The notes below the pieces were generated by a model. The model made no database searches. It saw only the letters and a list, made by a program, of their open reading frames with translations, and was not told where the DNA came from. Below are positions 41,955-50,610 of a stretch of DNA of 64,000 nucleotides, one piece after another. This DNA is from Jiangella asiatica (GTDB lineage Bacteria > Actinomycetota > Actinomycetes > Jiangellales > Jiangellaceae). The position numbers and the translations under genes were made by a program. Position 1 is the stretch's first letter, and each line of letters opens with the position of its first letter. The stretch is from positions 310,001 through 374,000 of the forward strand of contig NZ_SMKZ01000001.1 in assembly GCF_004349065.1 (NCBI RefSeq), read 5' to 3'.

Positions 41955-41988
41955 CTGGTTACTATAAGAACCGAGTGGTTATAAAAGT
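41955..41988 (+). promoter_or_regulatory. AT-rich promoter/operator of the MNT-HEPN pair
   Basis: Two similar half-sites, TGGTTACTATAAG and TGGTTATAAAAG, 20 bases apart, of which the first is part of an inverted repeat GGTT-N8-AACC. Both contain TATAA. This is the most AT-rich point for several kb, 25 bases upstream of the AGGAGG of the wHTH-MNT gene. It is a good candidate for autoregulation by the winged helix of that protein. Confidence 0.5.
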
Positions 41989-42012
41989 GTCACAGGTGGA
42001 AGGAGGGCAGGC

Positions 42013-42639
42013 GTGGATATCTCGAGGCCGGCGACGAGCGTCGTGCCTTCGTTGGATGCGGACGTTCTGATGGTCTTGGCGGGGACGACGCGTCCGCTGA
42101 CTGGCCGGGAGGTCAGCCGTATTGCCCGGCGAGGTAGCTGGTCAGGTGTGCGTCGAGTCCTGAGTCGGCTCGTGGAGCACGGTTTGGTGGAGGTCCAGGA
42201 GGCGACTCCGTCGCTGCTGTACACGTTGAACCGCGACCACGTCGCTGCGCCGGCAGTACTCGCTTTGGCCGACATTCGATCCGAGTTCATTCGCCGCATC
42301 CGGGACCACGTGCGAACCTGGGAGCTGCGACCGGTCTCGGTCGCCGTCTTCGGTTCGATGGCGCGTGGAGACGGCGACGTCGAGTCGGATGTCGACGTCT
42401 TCGTCGTGAGACCGGATCAGGTAGATGGCGAAGATGTGACCTGGCGAAAGCAGGTCTCGGACCTTTCGGACGCGATCGCTCGGTGGAGTGGGAACCGGGC
42501 GAGCATGATCGAAGTGTCAGTCCGTGAGGCGCGAGGGATGCAAGATCGGCTGGAACCCGTCGTCGACGAGCTCGCACGCGATGCGGTGCACATCGCCGGG
42601 CGGCCGGTCGCTGATCTCCTCGGCGGGTCGATCTCGTGA
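42013..42639 (+). CDS. Winged-helix/MNT nucleotidyltransferase fusion (putative antitoxin)
   Basis: 208 residues in two parts. An N-terminal winged-helix domain (about 15-85, RPLTGREVSRIARRGSWSGV, RRVLSRLVEHGLVEV) is followed by a minimal nucleotidyltransferase domain (about 95-200) with the active-site signature VFGSMARGDGDVESDVDVFV (G-S-x10-D-x-D). GTG 42013 has a perfect AGGAGG at 42001-42006. The next gene overlaps by four bases. MNT proteins paired with HEPN proteins act as antitoxins that AMPylate the HEPN toxin; the fused DNA-binding part suggests that this one is also the repressor. Confidence 0.82.
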   Translation: MDISRPATSVVPSLDADVLMVLAGTTRPLTGREVSRIARRGSWSGVRRVLSRLVEHGLVEVQEATPSLLYTLNRDHVAAPAVLALADIRSEFIRRIRDHVRTWELRPVSVAVFGSMARGDGDVESDVDVFVVRPDQVDGEDVTWRKQVSDLSDAIARWSGNRASMIEVSVREARGMQDRLEPVVDELARDAVHIAGRPVADLLGGSIS

Positions 42640-43061
42640 GTCCTCGTGGGACCGGTAGGACCGAGGGATGCGATCCCGGCCAGGCCCGTGTACGGCTGAG
42701 CCAAGCGATGAAGTATCGCGAGGTCGCCGAACTGGTGGCCTCCGAGAGCGACTCGGTGGCCGCGTCGGCGAGCGTCGCAGCGGGTCTGGCTGTGCTGGCC
42801 GGGATCGCGGCGGCCGACGCCGCTTGCTGCGGCGCGCTGGGCCGTCGTGGCCGCGGTCAGGATCACAAGCAGGCCGTCGCGCTGCTGGCTCAGATCGAAC
42901 CAGGCGGTCGCGAGGTGTCGCGACATCTCGAGAGATTGCTCGATGTGAAGGACGCTGCGCACTACGGCGTCATCAACGTGAGGTCCGCGGAGCTGCGTCG
43001 CGCCTTGCGCAGTGCCGAACGCCTCGTCGAGTTCGCGCGTGACGTCCTGGCACGTGGCTAG
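42636..43061 (+). CDS. HEPN-like protein (putative toxin partner)
   Basis: 141-residue helical protein. It has the HEPN-type pattern AGIAAADAACCGALGRRGRG followed by QDHKQAVALL, giving an R-x5-H arrangement of a possible RNase site, then LLDVKDAAHYGVINVRSAEL. GTG 42636 overlaps the stop of the MNT gene (GTGA), which indicates coupled synthesis. In the known family the helical partner is the toxin. The Arg-His spacing is read by eye and should be treated as tentative. Confidence 0.7.
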   Translation: MSPRGTGRTEGCDPGQARVRLSQAMKYREVAELVASESDSVAASASVAAGLAVLAGIAAADAACCGALGRRGRGQDHKQAVALLAQIEPGGREVSRHLERLLDVKDAAHYGVINVRSAELRRALRSAERLVEFARDVLARG

Positions 43062-43901
43062 CCGGCGAACGGGATCTCGGGAACGTCCGCTACGCCCGGG
43101 CGGCAGCGGAACAGAGCGCTGGGCGGACCGGCCTCGTCGGCGGGGATGCTGTGTCGTGAGGTGGTGATGTAGAGGTCGGTGAGCTCCGGCCCGCCGAACG
43201 CGCACGCCGTGACCTGGCGTGCCGGCAGTGCACGACGGTGTCCAGCGTGCCGTCCGGCAGGTAGCGGTGGACAGCGGCGCCGTCCCACATCGCCGGCCAG
43301 AGCCCGCCGTCGGGGTCGAGGGCCATGCCGTCGGCATGCTGGCGTCGTTCGGGGTACGTGCAATGGTGCGTCGGCCGGTGAGGCTGCCGTCAGGCAGAGC
43401 GTCCAAGGCGTCGATCCGACGCGTGGGAGAGTCGATGTAGTAAGCCGTCGTCTCGTCGGGGTCCAGACGATGCCGTTGGAGATCACAGCTCCGGTCAGGA
43501 CGACCGATGTGGTGAGGTCCGGGTCCAGCCGGAAGACAGTGCCGACTGGTAGCGCCTGGTCCTGCTGGTACGACATCGACCCACAGTAGAACCGCCCGGC
43601 TCTGTCGCAGCCGCCGTCGTTGAAGCGGATCGTGGGATCGGTCCACAGCTCGTCCAGGAGGCGTAGCACTCCGTCGGGGTCGAGGAGGGCGGCGCTCCAA
43701 CGCCAGCACCAGCCCACCGCCGGCCCGTGGCCGGGCGACGGTGCCGACGTGCCGGGTGGTCACCTCGCCGGTCGACGGGTCGAGGCTGAGCAGGTCGCCC
43801 GCGAGCATGTCGACCCAGTGCAGCCGGCTGGCCGTCGCGTCCCAGGTCGGGCCCTCACCGTATTCGGACAGCGGCTCCGCCACCTCCTCGACCGCGATCA
43901 T
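43058..43901 (-). pseudogene. SMP-30/gluconolactonase-family gene, multiply frameshifted
   Basis: Normally a sugar-acid lactonase. Family blocks appear in order but in changing frames: MIAVEEVAEPLSEYGEGPTW and LHWVDMLAGDLLSLDPSTGE (frame 1), IRFNDGGCDRAGRFYCGSMS to AVISNGIVW (frame 2), AYYIDSPTRRIDAL (frame 1 again), [20 protein letters not shown] (frame 3), and [20 protein letters not shown] to the stop (frame 2). At least four shifts are needed. The start ATGA overlaps the mannonate dehydratase stop and has GGAGGAG upstream, so it was the last gene of that operon. Confidence 0.8.
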
Positions 43902-44956
43902 CGGATCTCCTCCGAGCGTCGGCCGTCCAGACCGAGCGCGTTCATGGTGCCCTGCAGATACCCCAGGGCGTGGGCGCGGCCTCGGCTGCAGTAGGCCGCC
44001 GGTGAGGTCTCGGTCCAGGTGTCCGGGTCGCCGATCATCGCCGGCACATGATCGTCGATCATGAACCCGTCGAAGCCCACTCGCGCCAGCCGGGTCAGGA
44101 CCGCCGCCGGATCGTAGTTGCCTTCGCCGAGGAAGCACTCGGCGAACCGGGGAACGACCCCGGACACGTCGCGGAAGTGTACGTAGAAGATCTTGCCCTT
44201 CGGGCCGAAGAAGTCGATCACGCGGTTCACGCTGCGTTCGCCGTCCATCTCCGACACCGTGCCCAGGCACAGGTTGAGCCCCCAAGCTGGGCTGCCGCCG
44301 GACAGGTCGTACGCCCGCTCCAGTCCCTCGGGACTGGACAGGATCCGGGCGATACCGCCGAGCGGTACCTGTGTCGGCGGGTCGTCGGGATGCAGGGCCA
44401 GCCGGACGCCCACCTCTTCAGCCACGGGGAGCACGGTTTCGAGGAAGACCCGGTAGTTGTCCCACATGGTCCTGGCGTTGATCGGCTCGGTGACCGGTGC
44501 GGGGGGTGTCAGCTTGTAGCCGAGTAGCTTGTTGCCCTCGTCGACCCGGTCGGCGTCGTACGCCGTGACGAGCGCTCCGCCGCGGCCGGCGGCGCGCAGG
44601 TCGGTACGCCAGACGTAGCCGGGCAGGAAATGGTGCCCGAGCACCGTGATGCCGGCATCGGCCAGGTTGCGGATCGTCCGGCAGTAGTTCTCCAATTGCG
44701 CGGCCCGCCCGGGCTGGCCGAGCAGCACCCGGTCCCAGTGGTGGTAGGGGACGTTCTCGATGGCCTCGACGATCAGCCCGGCATCCTCACAGCGTCGACG
44801 CAGCGCGCCGAGCTCGCCGGCATCCCAGTACCCGCGGCTGCCGTCGAGGTTGGCCGGGGTGTGCAGGTGGATGCTTCGCAGGCCGAGCTGGTGGGCGAAG
44901 GTGACCACCGTGTCGTCGAGGTCGTCGATGTGTCCGAGCGCGAGCCTGATGCTCAT
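43898..44956 (-). CDS. uxuA: Mannonate dehydratase
   Basis: Dehydrates D-mannonate to 2-keto-3-deoxygluconate in hexuronate breakdown. 352 residues, TIM-barrel UxuA: NVPYHHWDRVLLG, RLALHPDDPPTQVPLGGIAR, LNLCLGTVSEM, FYVHFRDVSGVVPRFAECFL, with the metal ligands His, Cys and Asp of the family. ATG 44956 has AAGGAG upstream. It lies between an SDR remnant and the SMP-30 pseudogene, so the pathway around it is broken. Confidence 0.85.
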   Translation of the reverse strand: MSIRLALGHIDDLDDTVVTFAHQLGLRSIHLHTPANLDGSRGYWDAGELGALRRRCEDAGLIVEAIENVPYHHWDRVLLGQPGRAAQLENYCRTIRNLADAGITVLGHHFLPGYVWRTDLRAAGRGGALVTAYDADRVDEGNKLLGYKLTPPAPVTEPINARTMWDNYRVFLETVLPVAEEVGVRLALHPDDPPTQVPLGGIARILSSPEGLERAYDLSGGSPAWGLNLCLGTVSEMDGERSVNRVIDFFGPKGKIFYVHFRDVSGVVPRFAECFLGEGNYDPAAVLTRLARVGFDGFMIDDHVPAMIGDPDTWTETSPAAYCSRGRAHALGYLQGTMNALGLDGRRSEEIR

Positions 44957-45039
44957 GCGTCTCCTTCCGGAAGGGTGACGCCGACGGTGGCGAGCAGGCC
45001 GCCGTCGACGCGCAGGTCGGCGCCGGTAGCCTGGTTCGG
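44953..45039 (-). pseudogene. C-terminal scrap of a short-chain dehydrogenase
   Basis: About 28 codons ending at 44953, overlapping the uxuA start as ATGA. The peptide ATGADLRVDGGLLATVG is the classic SDR ending (tG..l.vDGG). Everything upstream has been deleted and the Zn-dehydrogenase gene follows immediately. Intact, it would have been a fructuronate/mannonate-type reductase of this operon (inference). Confidence 0.65.
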
Positions 45040-45060
45040 CGCGCGTGATCAGCACCGTCG

Positions 45061-46107
45061 TCATACCGCGCCGACGCTCAGCCCGTTGGGGAACACCAGG
45101 ACCTTGCTGGCCGTCCAGTCGCCGCGGGCCAGCCGGACGAAGGCGTCGGGCCCACCGCTCAGGTCCACGCGCCCCTCGATCAGGCGCTCCAGGTCGTCCG
45201 GTGCCGTGCCCGCCCACCGAGCGGTGTCACGGAACTCCGCCGGCGTGTAGCAGAAGCTGCCGAAGATGGTGCGCTCCTCGGTGGACACGTCGTAGGCAGG
45301 GATGGCGAGCTCCGGCTCGGCCATGCCGACGAGGACGACGCTTCCATTGGGACGCGCCGAGGCCAGGGCGGCGGCCAGCGTCGCACCGGACCCCACGGCG
45401 TCGACGACCACCGCGGGTCGTTCCCCGAGTGCCCGCTGTGCGGCCGGAGGTAGCGGGCCGGTCGCCGGGTCAACGGCCACGGCGCCGAGCGACGCGGCCA
45501 GGCTGCGGCGATGCGCATCCGGTTCCGACACAGCCACGGCCCCGGCGCCCTCCCTCCGCGCGGCGAGAACGCAGGCTTGGCCGATCGGCCCGCCGCCGAT
45601 GACGAGGACCGCGTCCCCGGGCCGCACCGGTGCTCGCCGGACCGCGTGGTATCCAACGGCCAACGGTTCGACCAAGGCGCCGTGCTCGTCGGGCATGCCG
45701 GCCGGGAGCGGCACGAGGTTGGCGGCCGGCGCGACGATGAGTTCGGCGAACGCCGCCGCTCGGCGCGGCGTGACACCGATGACCGTCTTGTCCTCACACA
45801 GCTGAGGTGCGCCGGCGGCACACCGTGAGCAGGAGTGGCAGCCGATCACCGGGTTGATCGTGACCACATCACCCACCGCCAGGCCGCCGCCGACCTCCGC
45901 GCCCAGTTCCACGACGTGGCCGGCTGTCTCGTGGCCCATCACCTGGCCGTGCCGGCGCCGCCCGTTGTGGCCGGTGAAGCCGTGCAGGTCCGATCCGCAG
46001 ATACCGGTGGCCAGCACCCGGACGAGAACGTCCTCCGCACCGACGCGAGGGTCCGGCTGTTCGGCCACCGTCAGGCTCCACCAGTCCTGCAGTACGAGTG
46101 CGCGCAT
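45061..46107 (-). CDS. Zinc-dependent alcohol/polyol dehydrogenase (MDR family)
   Basis: 348-residue medium-chain dehydrogenase. Catalytic zinc ligands are in GICGSDLHGF and GHETAGHVVELG, structural zinc cysteines in GCHSCSRCAAGAPQLC, and the NAD fold in VLVIGGGPIGQACVLAA. It resembles sorbitol/L-idonate/threonine-type dehydrogenases, in keeping with a sugar-acid operon. ATG 46107. It is first in the operon and is divergent from the IclR regulator. Confidence 0.88.
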   Translation of the reverse strand: MRALVLQDWWSLTVAEQPDPRVGAEDVLVRVLATGICGSDLHGFTGHNGRRRHGQVMGHETAGHVVELGAEVGGGLAVGDVVTINPVIGCHSCSRCAAGAPQLCEDKTVIGVTPRRAAAFAELIVAPAANLVPLPAGMPDEHGALVEPLAVGYHAVRRAPVRPGDAVLVIGGGPIGQACVLAARREGAGAVAVSEPDAHRRSLAASLGAVAVDPATGPLPPAAQRALGERPAVVVDAVGSGATLAAALASARPNGSVVLVGMAEPELAIPAYDVSTEERTIFGSFCYTPAEFRDTARWAGTAPDDLERLIEGRVDLSGGPDAFVRLARGDWTASKVLVFPNGLSVGAV

Positions 46108-46136
46108 GGGTCGGGCCGTCCCCTCGACGATTGGCG

Positions 46137-46231
46137 AATTTCATATGAGTGACACGGTCATCGCACCTGTGAAGGAGCATCGCTGTCCATGCCAGCGGGC
46201 GTCAAGCCCTCAGTCGAGCGGGAATTCCGCC
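46137..46231. promoter_or_regulatory. Candidate control region between the dehydrogenase and IclR genes
   Basis: An AT-rich stretch AATTTCATATGAGT with a perfect TCATATGA palindrome (46141-46148) lies 33 bases upstream of the dehydrogenase start. A second palindrome GGAATTCC is at 46221-46228. Either could be the IclR operator. This is inference from position and symmetry only. Confidence 0.3.
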
Positions 46232-46346
46232 GTTATGAAGCCGATGGCAGTCCCTTGGAATCCCCTGGGCGACACGCTGAACCGACGTCGTCGATCGGGA
46301 TGCCCTCTGGTCGGACGATTTCACGACCGGCGAGTAGGATTTATGT

Positions 46347-47162
46347 ATGCGAAGCGACGTGCACAATCATGATTCCGAGGACACGTCGCCGGCCGTGAAA
46401 TCGGCAGACCGAGTGCTCACCATCCTCGAGTACCTCGCGGACAACCGCGGCGCCACCTTCGTCAGCATCGTCCGCGACCTCGGCCTGCCGAACTCCTCGA
46501 CGCACCAGCTGCTGCGTACGATCCGGCAGCGCGGGTTCGTGGAGCTCGACGAGGTCACCCGCGAGTTCAAGCTCGGATTCCACCTCTGGGAGGTCGCCCA
46601 GGCGTACTCCAGCATCCAGCACCTGGCCGACATCGCCCAACCGTTCATGGACGAGCTCACCGCCACCACCAAGGAGACCGTGCAACTGTCGCGCTTGGAC
46701 GGCCTTGAGAACGTCTATCTCGCGATCTCGGAGTCGCCGCACCCGATGAAGCTGGTGTCCTCGATCGGCAACCGGCTGCCGGCGCACACAACCGGCCTGG
46801 GCAAGGTGCTGCTCGCCGAACTCCCCGACGCCGTGCTCGATGAGCGCCTGCGCGATGTCACGCTCGAACGCTTCACCGATAACACCATCACCGATCCCGA
46901 TCGGCTGCGCACCGAGCTGCGCCGCATCCGCGAGCGCGGCTACGGCGAGGACCGCGAGGAATACGTCGTCGGGTGTCGCTGCATCGCCATGCCCATCCAC
47001 GACCCGAGTGGCGCCGCCATCGCGGCCATGTCGGTCTCCGTGCCCACGCCACGGTTCAACCAGCAGGTCGCCCGGCAGATTCGCGCATCTCTCCCCGAGA
47101 CCATCCGCGAGCTCGAGGCCAAGCTCGGGGCCCAACGACAGGCGGAGGCCGAGCCGCGGTAG
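46347..47162 (+). CDS. IclR-family transcriptional regulator
   Basis: 271 residues: N-terminal winged helix (about 18-80, VKSADRVLTILEYLADNRGA, LGLPNSSTHQLLRTIRQRGF) and the IclR effector domain (about 95-260, HTTGLGKVLLAELPD, GYGEDREEYVVGCRCIAMPI, AAMSVSVPTPRF). It is divergent from the Zn-dehydrogenase/uxuA operon and is its likely regulator, with a sugar acid such as 2-keto-3-deoxygluconate as the probable ligand (inference). Confidence 0.9.
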   Translation: MRSDVHNHDSEDTSPAVKSADRVLTILEYLADNRGATFVSIVRDLGLPNSSTHQLLRTIRQRGFVELDEVTREFKLGFHLWEVAQAYSSIQHLADIAQPFMDELTATTKETVQLSRLDGLENVYLAISESPHPMKLVSSIGNRLPAHTTGLGKVLLAELPDAVLDERLRDVTLERFTDNTITDPDRLRTELRRIRERGYGEDREEYVVGCRCIAMPIHDPSGAAIAAMSVSVPTPRFNQQVARQIRASLPETIRELEAKLGAQRQAEAEPR

Positions 47163-47506
47163 AACGTCGACTCGTACTCGACAAGGCAGCCGTAGCGAGC
47201 CGCCCTCAGCGCTTGGACGCGTATTCGCCAAGCCACGGTCGTAGATGGCCGGACGTCGTCGGTGGTGACCGCGCACCTTCGAGCCATTGCCAACGGCAAG
47301 CGAACCAGATGCGGCTGTTTCTGGGCGATACCGTCACCCCGAACCGGGCCGCGCTGGTGACGATGACCAGGGGACCGCCTTGCCGGTGGCGGTTACCGGA
47401 TCGCGGGCGAGGAAGCCCAGCGGCAGCGGGTTGGCGAGCGGTCCAACCTGCCCCGGGGCCGGCGTCGATGTTGGGCGCTGTGGCGTTCGTCATCGGACGG
47501 CTCCCA
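47163..47506. other. Intergenic region without a recognised gene
   Basis: 344 bases between convergent genes. A minus-strand frame of 95 codons starts at 47493 with a plausible ATG (MTNATAPNIDAGPG) but quickly loses any family resemblance; it might be a broken gene start. Confidence 0.3.
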
Positions 47507-48028
47507 TCAGCCGGTGACCATCGTTTGGGCGGCGGTCTCCTTGATCTTGGAATTGGCCCAACGCATCTGACGGAGGGTTCGCGGATGGCAGTCCTGTGCC
47601 GTCGTAAGCAGCTCGCGGTCCTTCATGGCCTGCGCGGTCTGGGCGAGGACTTCCCAGTCCACCGAGACCCCGGCGGCGGTCCTCTGGATGTGACGCAAGT
47701 CGGCCAGTAGCAGCAGCGCCGGTTCGTGACGGCGCCCGACGATCTCGGCGCTCTTCTGCTTCATCCTGGCGAGCAGTGTGGCCTCGTCCTCGGGTTCGGG
47801 ATCGAGGTCGAGGTCATAGTCGCGACCAACGGTGGCGAGCCGGCTCACGTGTTCCTGTGACCAGCGGGCGATGTCACGAGCGACGTAGAAGATCTCGTGA
47901 TCGGCCTTGTGCCGGTCGGAGACGCTCAGCAATGCAGCGGCCAGGTCGTTCTCGCTGCGGTGCAACTCTTCGATGGCGGCGCCGACCTTGTTGGCGTGCA
48001 GGCTGCGCAGGGTCTGGGCGAGGTTCAT
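47507..48028 (-). CDS. Helical partner protein of the molybdopterin oxidoreductase
   Basis: 173 residues with no named domain. It is almost entirely amphipathic helix: LRSLHANKVGAAIEELHRSE, HKADHEIFYVARDIARWSQE, RRHEPALLLLADLRHIQRTA. The Glu/His pairs in these helices (DHE, RHE) recall ferritin- or rubrerythrin-like four-helix bundles, but the ligand pattern is not conclusive. ATG 48028 overlaps the stop of the oxidoreductase gene (ATGA), so the two are made together and probably form a complex. Confidence 0.7.
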   Translation of the reverse strand: MNLAQTLRSLHANKVGAAIEELHRSENDLAAALLSVSDRHKADHEIFYVARDIARWSQEHVSRLATVGRDYDLDLDPEPEDEATLLARMKQKSAEIVGRRHEPALLLLADLRHIQRTAAGVSVDWEVLAQTAQAMKDRELLTTAQDCHPRTLRQMRWANSKIKETAAQTMVTG

Positions 48029-50487
48029 CGGGCACCTCCAGCTGTCGCGGCGTCCTCGAGCGCCATGGCCGACGGATCGCCGCGGGTCGGCGGGACAGCG
48101 GAGGTGACCGGTCGCGACGCCGTCGTGGTAGGGGCCGGAGCCGGCACACCACCGGACTCGGCGACGCGGACGGCAGCAGCCGCGGCGGTCTTGAAGATCG
48201 GCTGTTTGGAGGCGGGATCCCAGTCGGTGAAGGTCAGTTCGTTGGCGGCGCGGCCGTGGCCGTCCGGCTCGTGCCCGCTCGAGACGTCCCAGTAGCCGTA
48301 GTGGAAGGGAAGGAAGAGCACCCCGTCGCGGATGCCGCCAATCCGCAGCCGTGCCGTCACTTCGCCGCGTGGGGTCGTCACCTGGAGTATGTCGCCCTCC
48401 GACCAGCCCTCCCGGGTGGCGTCGCCGGTGGACGCCTCGACCCACACCTCCGGGGCGGCGCCCTGCAGTTGCGGCGCGCGGGCGGTCTTGGTGCGGGTGT
48501 GGAAGTGGTAGAGGGTCCGGCCGGTGATCAGCTGGTACGGGAACTTCTCCGAAGGTGGCTCGTGCAGCGGAAGATACTCGGCGGCCTTGATGATCGCCTT
48601 GCCGGCGGGGTTGAGTGCCCTGTACTCGGTGGGTTCGACCGGACTGCCCGTGACCAGGTCGCAACCGTAGCTCTCGCAGTAGCCGGGTTGCGCCCAGAAC
48701 TCGCCATCGACGTAGATGCGCTCGGCGCCGTCGGGGTGCTCGTCGTTGCACGGCCACTGGATCCCGCTCCCGCCACGGAGCTTGTCATAAGTGATACCGG
48801 TGTAGTCGCATGGCCGGCCTCGGCTGCAGTCCTTCCAGCCCTCGAAGGCCTCCTCCGGGGTGCTCCACTTCACGAGCGGCGCGCCGTCCTTGTCGCGCAG
48901 GTCCAGCCTTCGGGCATAGTCGATGAGGATGTCCAGGTCGGCCCGTGCATCGCCTGGAGGGTCGACCGCCTTCTCACTCAGGTGGACGGTGCGGTCGACG
49001 TTGGTGAACGTGCCGGTCTTCTCGCCCCAGGTTGCCGCCGGCAGCACCACGTCGGCCAATTGGGCGGTCTCGGACAGGAAGATGTCCTGGACGACGAGGA
49101 ACAGGCGGTCCTGGGAGAGGATCTCGCGCATGCGAGCCAGTTCCGGCATCGACACCGCGGGATTCGTCGCCGTCACGTAGAGCAGGCGGATGGAGCCGTC
49201 CTCGACGTAGCGCATGATCTGCATCGCGTGCGTGGGCGCGGTGTAGTGCGGGATGTCCATAGGGTCGACGTTCCAGACCCTGGCCAGTTCCTCGATGTGG
49301 GCGTCGTTCGACCAGTTCCGGAACGCGGGCAGATCGCCGTCCGCGCCGCACTCGCGCGTGTTCTGCGCGGTGGGTTGTCCGTTCATCTGCAGGATGCCGC
49401 ATCCCGGCCGGCCCAGCATGCCGCGAAGGATGTGGATGTTGTTGACCTGCACGGACGCGGCGGTTGCCTGGTGGGACTGGTAGAAGCCCTGGAGCACGGT
49501 CGACACCAACTGTTGGGAGGTGCCGATGAGCCGGGCGGCCTCGCGCAGGTCGTCGGCCGGGATGTCGCACACCTCGGCGGCGTGCTCGACGGTGTGGCCC
49601 TGCAGCATCTTCCGCAGTTCCGCCAGCCCCACGGCGTGGGCGTCGACGTACTCATGGTCGATCCAGTCGTGGTCGAGCAGCTCGTGGAGAAGCGCGTTCA
49701 TGAGCATGACGTTCGTTCCGGGGCGCGGAGCGAGGTGCACTGTGGCGTGGTCGGCCACCGGGGTCCGCCGCGGATCGACGCACACGATCCGGGGTGGGTT
49801 CGGCCCGGCGAGCCGGTCGAGGATACGGGTCCAGAGCACCGTCTGGGTCTCGGCCATGTTGTGCCCATAGAGGCAGACGACGTCGGCGTGGTCGATGTCG
49901 GTGTACGACCCCGGCTGGCCATCGGAGGCGAACGACTGCTTCAGTGCCGTAGCCGCCGTGGCGGTGCAGAGCCGGGTGTTGCCGTCCACGTGGTTGGTGC
50001 CGATGCCTGCGTGCGCGATGAGCCCGAGGGTGTAGTACTCCTCGAGGAACAGCTGGCCGGTGGTGTAGAAGCCGATCGAGGACGGACCGAGCTCGCAGAG
50101 CAGCTCCCTGGTCCGGCTGGCGACCGCGTCCATGGCGGTGTCCCAGTCCGTCTCCACCAGTTCACCGTCGCGCCGGATGAGCGGGCGCGTGAGGCGGTCC
50201 GGCGAGTTGTTCGCCTGCCATCCGTAGAGGTCCTTCGGACCCAGCCGTCCGTGGTTGGTCCGGTCGATCGCGCGACCTCTCACCCCCACGATGCGCCCGT
50301 CGACGACGGCGATGTCCAGCGCGTCGCCGTTGGAGTGCAGGATCGAGGCCGACTGCGCCCAGTGCTGCACGTCGTCGGCGGTGACGCCGTCGGCAAGGTA
50401 CGAGTCCACCCGCACCGGCCAGGGCTCCCCCGGCCCGTACGGCGTCCGACTCCCCCATGGCTCAGCGATCCGGTCGGTCCGTCGCAT
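48025..50487 (-). CDS. Molybdopterin oxidoreductase (NapA/Nas-like) lacking the [4Fe-4S] ligands
   Basis: 820-residue bis-MGD enzyme of the DMSO-reductase superfamily. Matching blocks are GRLGPKDLYGWQANNSPDRL, DGNTRLCTATAATALKQSF (Cys as the expected Mo ligand), RTPVADHATVHLAPRPGTN, MNGQPTAQNTREC and LITGRTLYHFHTRTKT. At the N-terminus, where relatives have C-x2-C-x3-C, the sequence is SASILHSNGDALD (residues 46-58), and the fourth Cys position is Gly (GRLGPKD). No export signal; cytoplasmic. ATG 50487 follows AGGAGAGGTGG. The electron partner is unknown. Confidence 0.88.
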   Translation of the reverse strand: MRRTDRIAEPWGSRTPYGPGEPWPVRVDSYLADGVTADDVQHWAQSASILHSNGDALDIAVVDGRIVGVRGRAIDRTNHGRLGPKDLYGWQANNSPDRLTRPLIRRDGELVETDWDTAMDAVASRTRELLCELGPSSIGFYTTGQLFLEEYYTLGLIAHAGIGTNHVDGNTRLCTATAATALKQSFASDGQPGSYTDIDHADVVCLYGHNMAETQTVLWTRILDRLAGPNPPRIVCVDPRRTPVADHATVHLAPRPGTNVMLMNALLHELLDHDWIDHEYVDAHAVGLAELRKMLQGHTVEHAAEVCDIPADDLREAARLIGTSQQLVSTVLQGFYQSHQATAASVQVNNIHILRGMLGRPGCGILQMNGQPTAQNTRECGADGDLPAFRNWSNDAHIEELARVWNVDPMDIPHYTAPTHAMQIMRYVEDGSIRLLYVTATNPAVSMPELARMREILSQDRLFLVVQDIFLSETAQLADVVLPAATWGEKTGTFTNVDRTVHLSEKAVDPPGDARADLDILIDYARRLDLRDKDGAPLVKWSTPEEAFEGWKDCSRGRPCDYTGITYDKLRGGSGIQWPCNDEHPDGAERIYVDGEFWAQPGYCESYGCDLVTGSPVEPTEYRALNPAGKAIIKAAEYLPLHEPPSEKFPYQLITGRTLYHFHTRTKTARAPQLQGAAPEVWVEASTGDATREGWSEGDILQVTTPRGEVTARLRIGGIRDGVLFLPFHYGYWDVSSGHEPDGHGRAANELTFTDWDPASKQPIFKTAAAAAVRVAESGGVPAPAPTTTASRPVTSAVPPTRGDPSAMALEDAATAGGAR

Positions 50488-50610
50488 GCATTCCCACCTC
50501 TCCTCAGCGTTTGGTCGTTCCACAGCGAGCCCCGTCCATGCAGCGCCGTCGCTCCTGACGCGACTCAGGCGTCACGGTCCCCTCGTCAGGCCCACGCTGG
50601 CGTCCGTGCC

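Noticed and set aside
47206-47493. Minus-strand frame of 95 codons starting MTNATAPNIDAGPG
   Set aside because: The start is plausible, and another frame has ANPLPLGFLA that faintly recalls GPR1/FUN34 transporters, but nothing further supports a gene.
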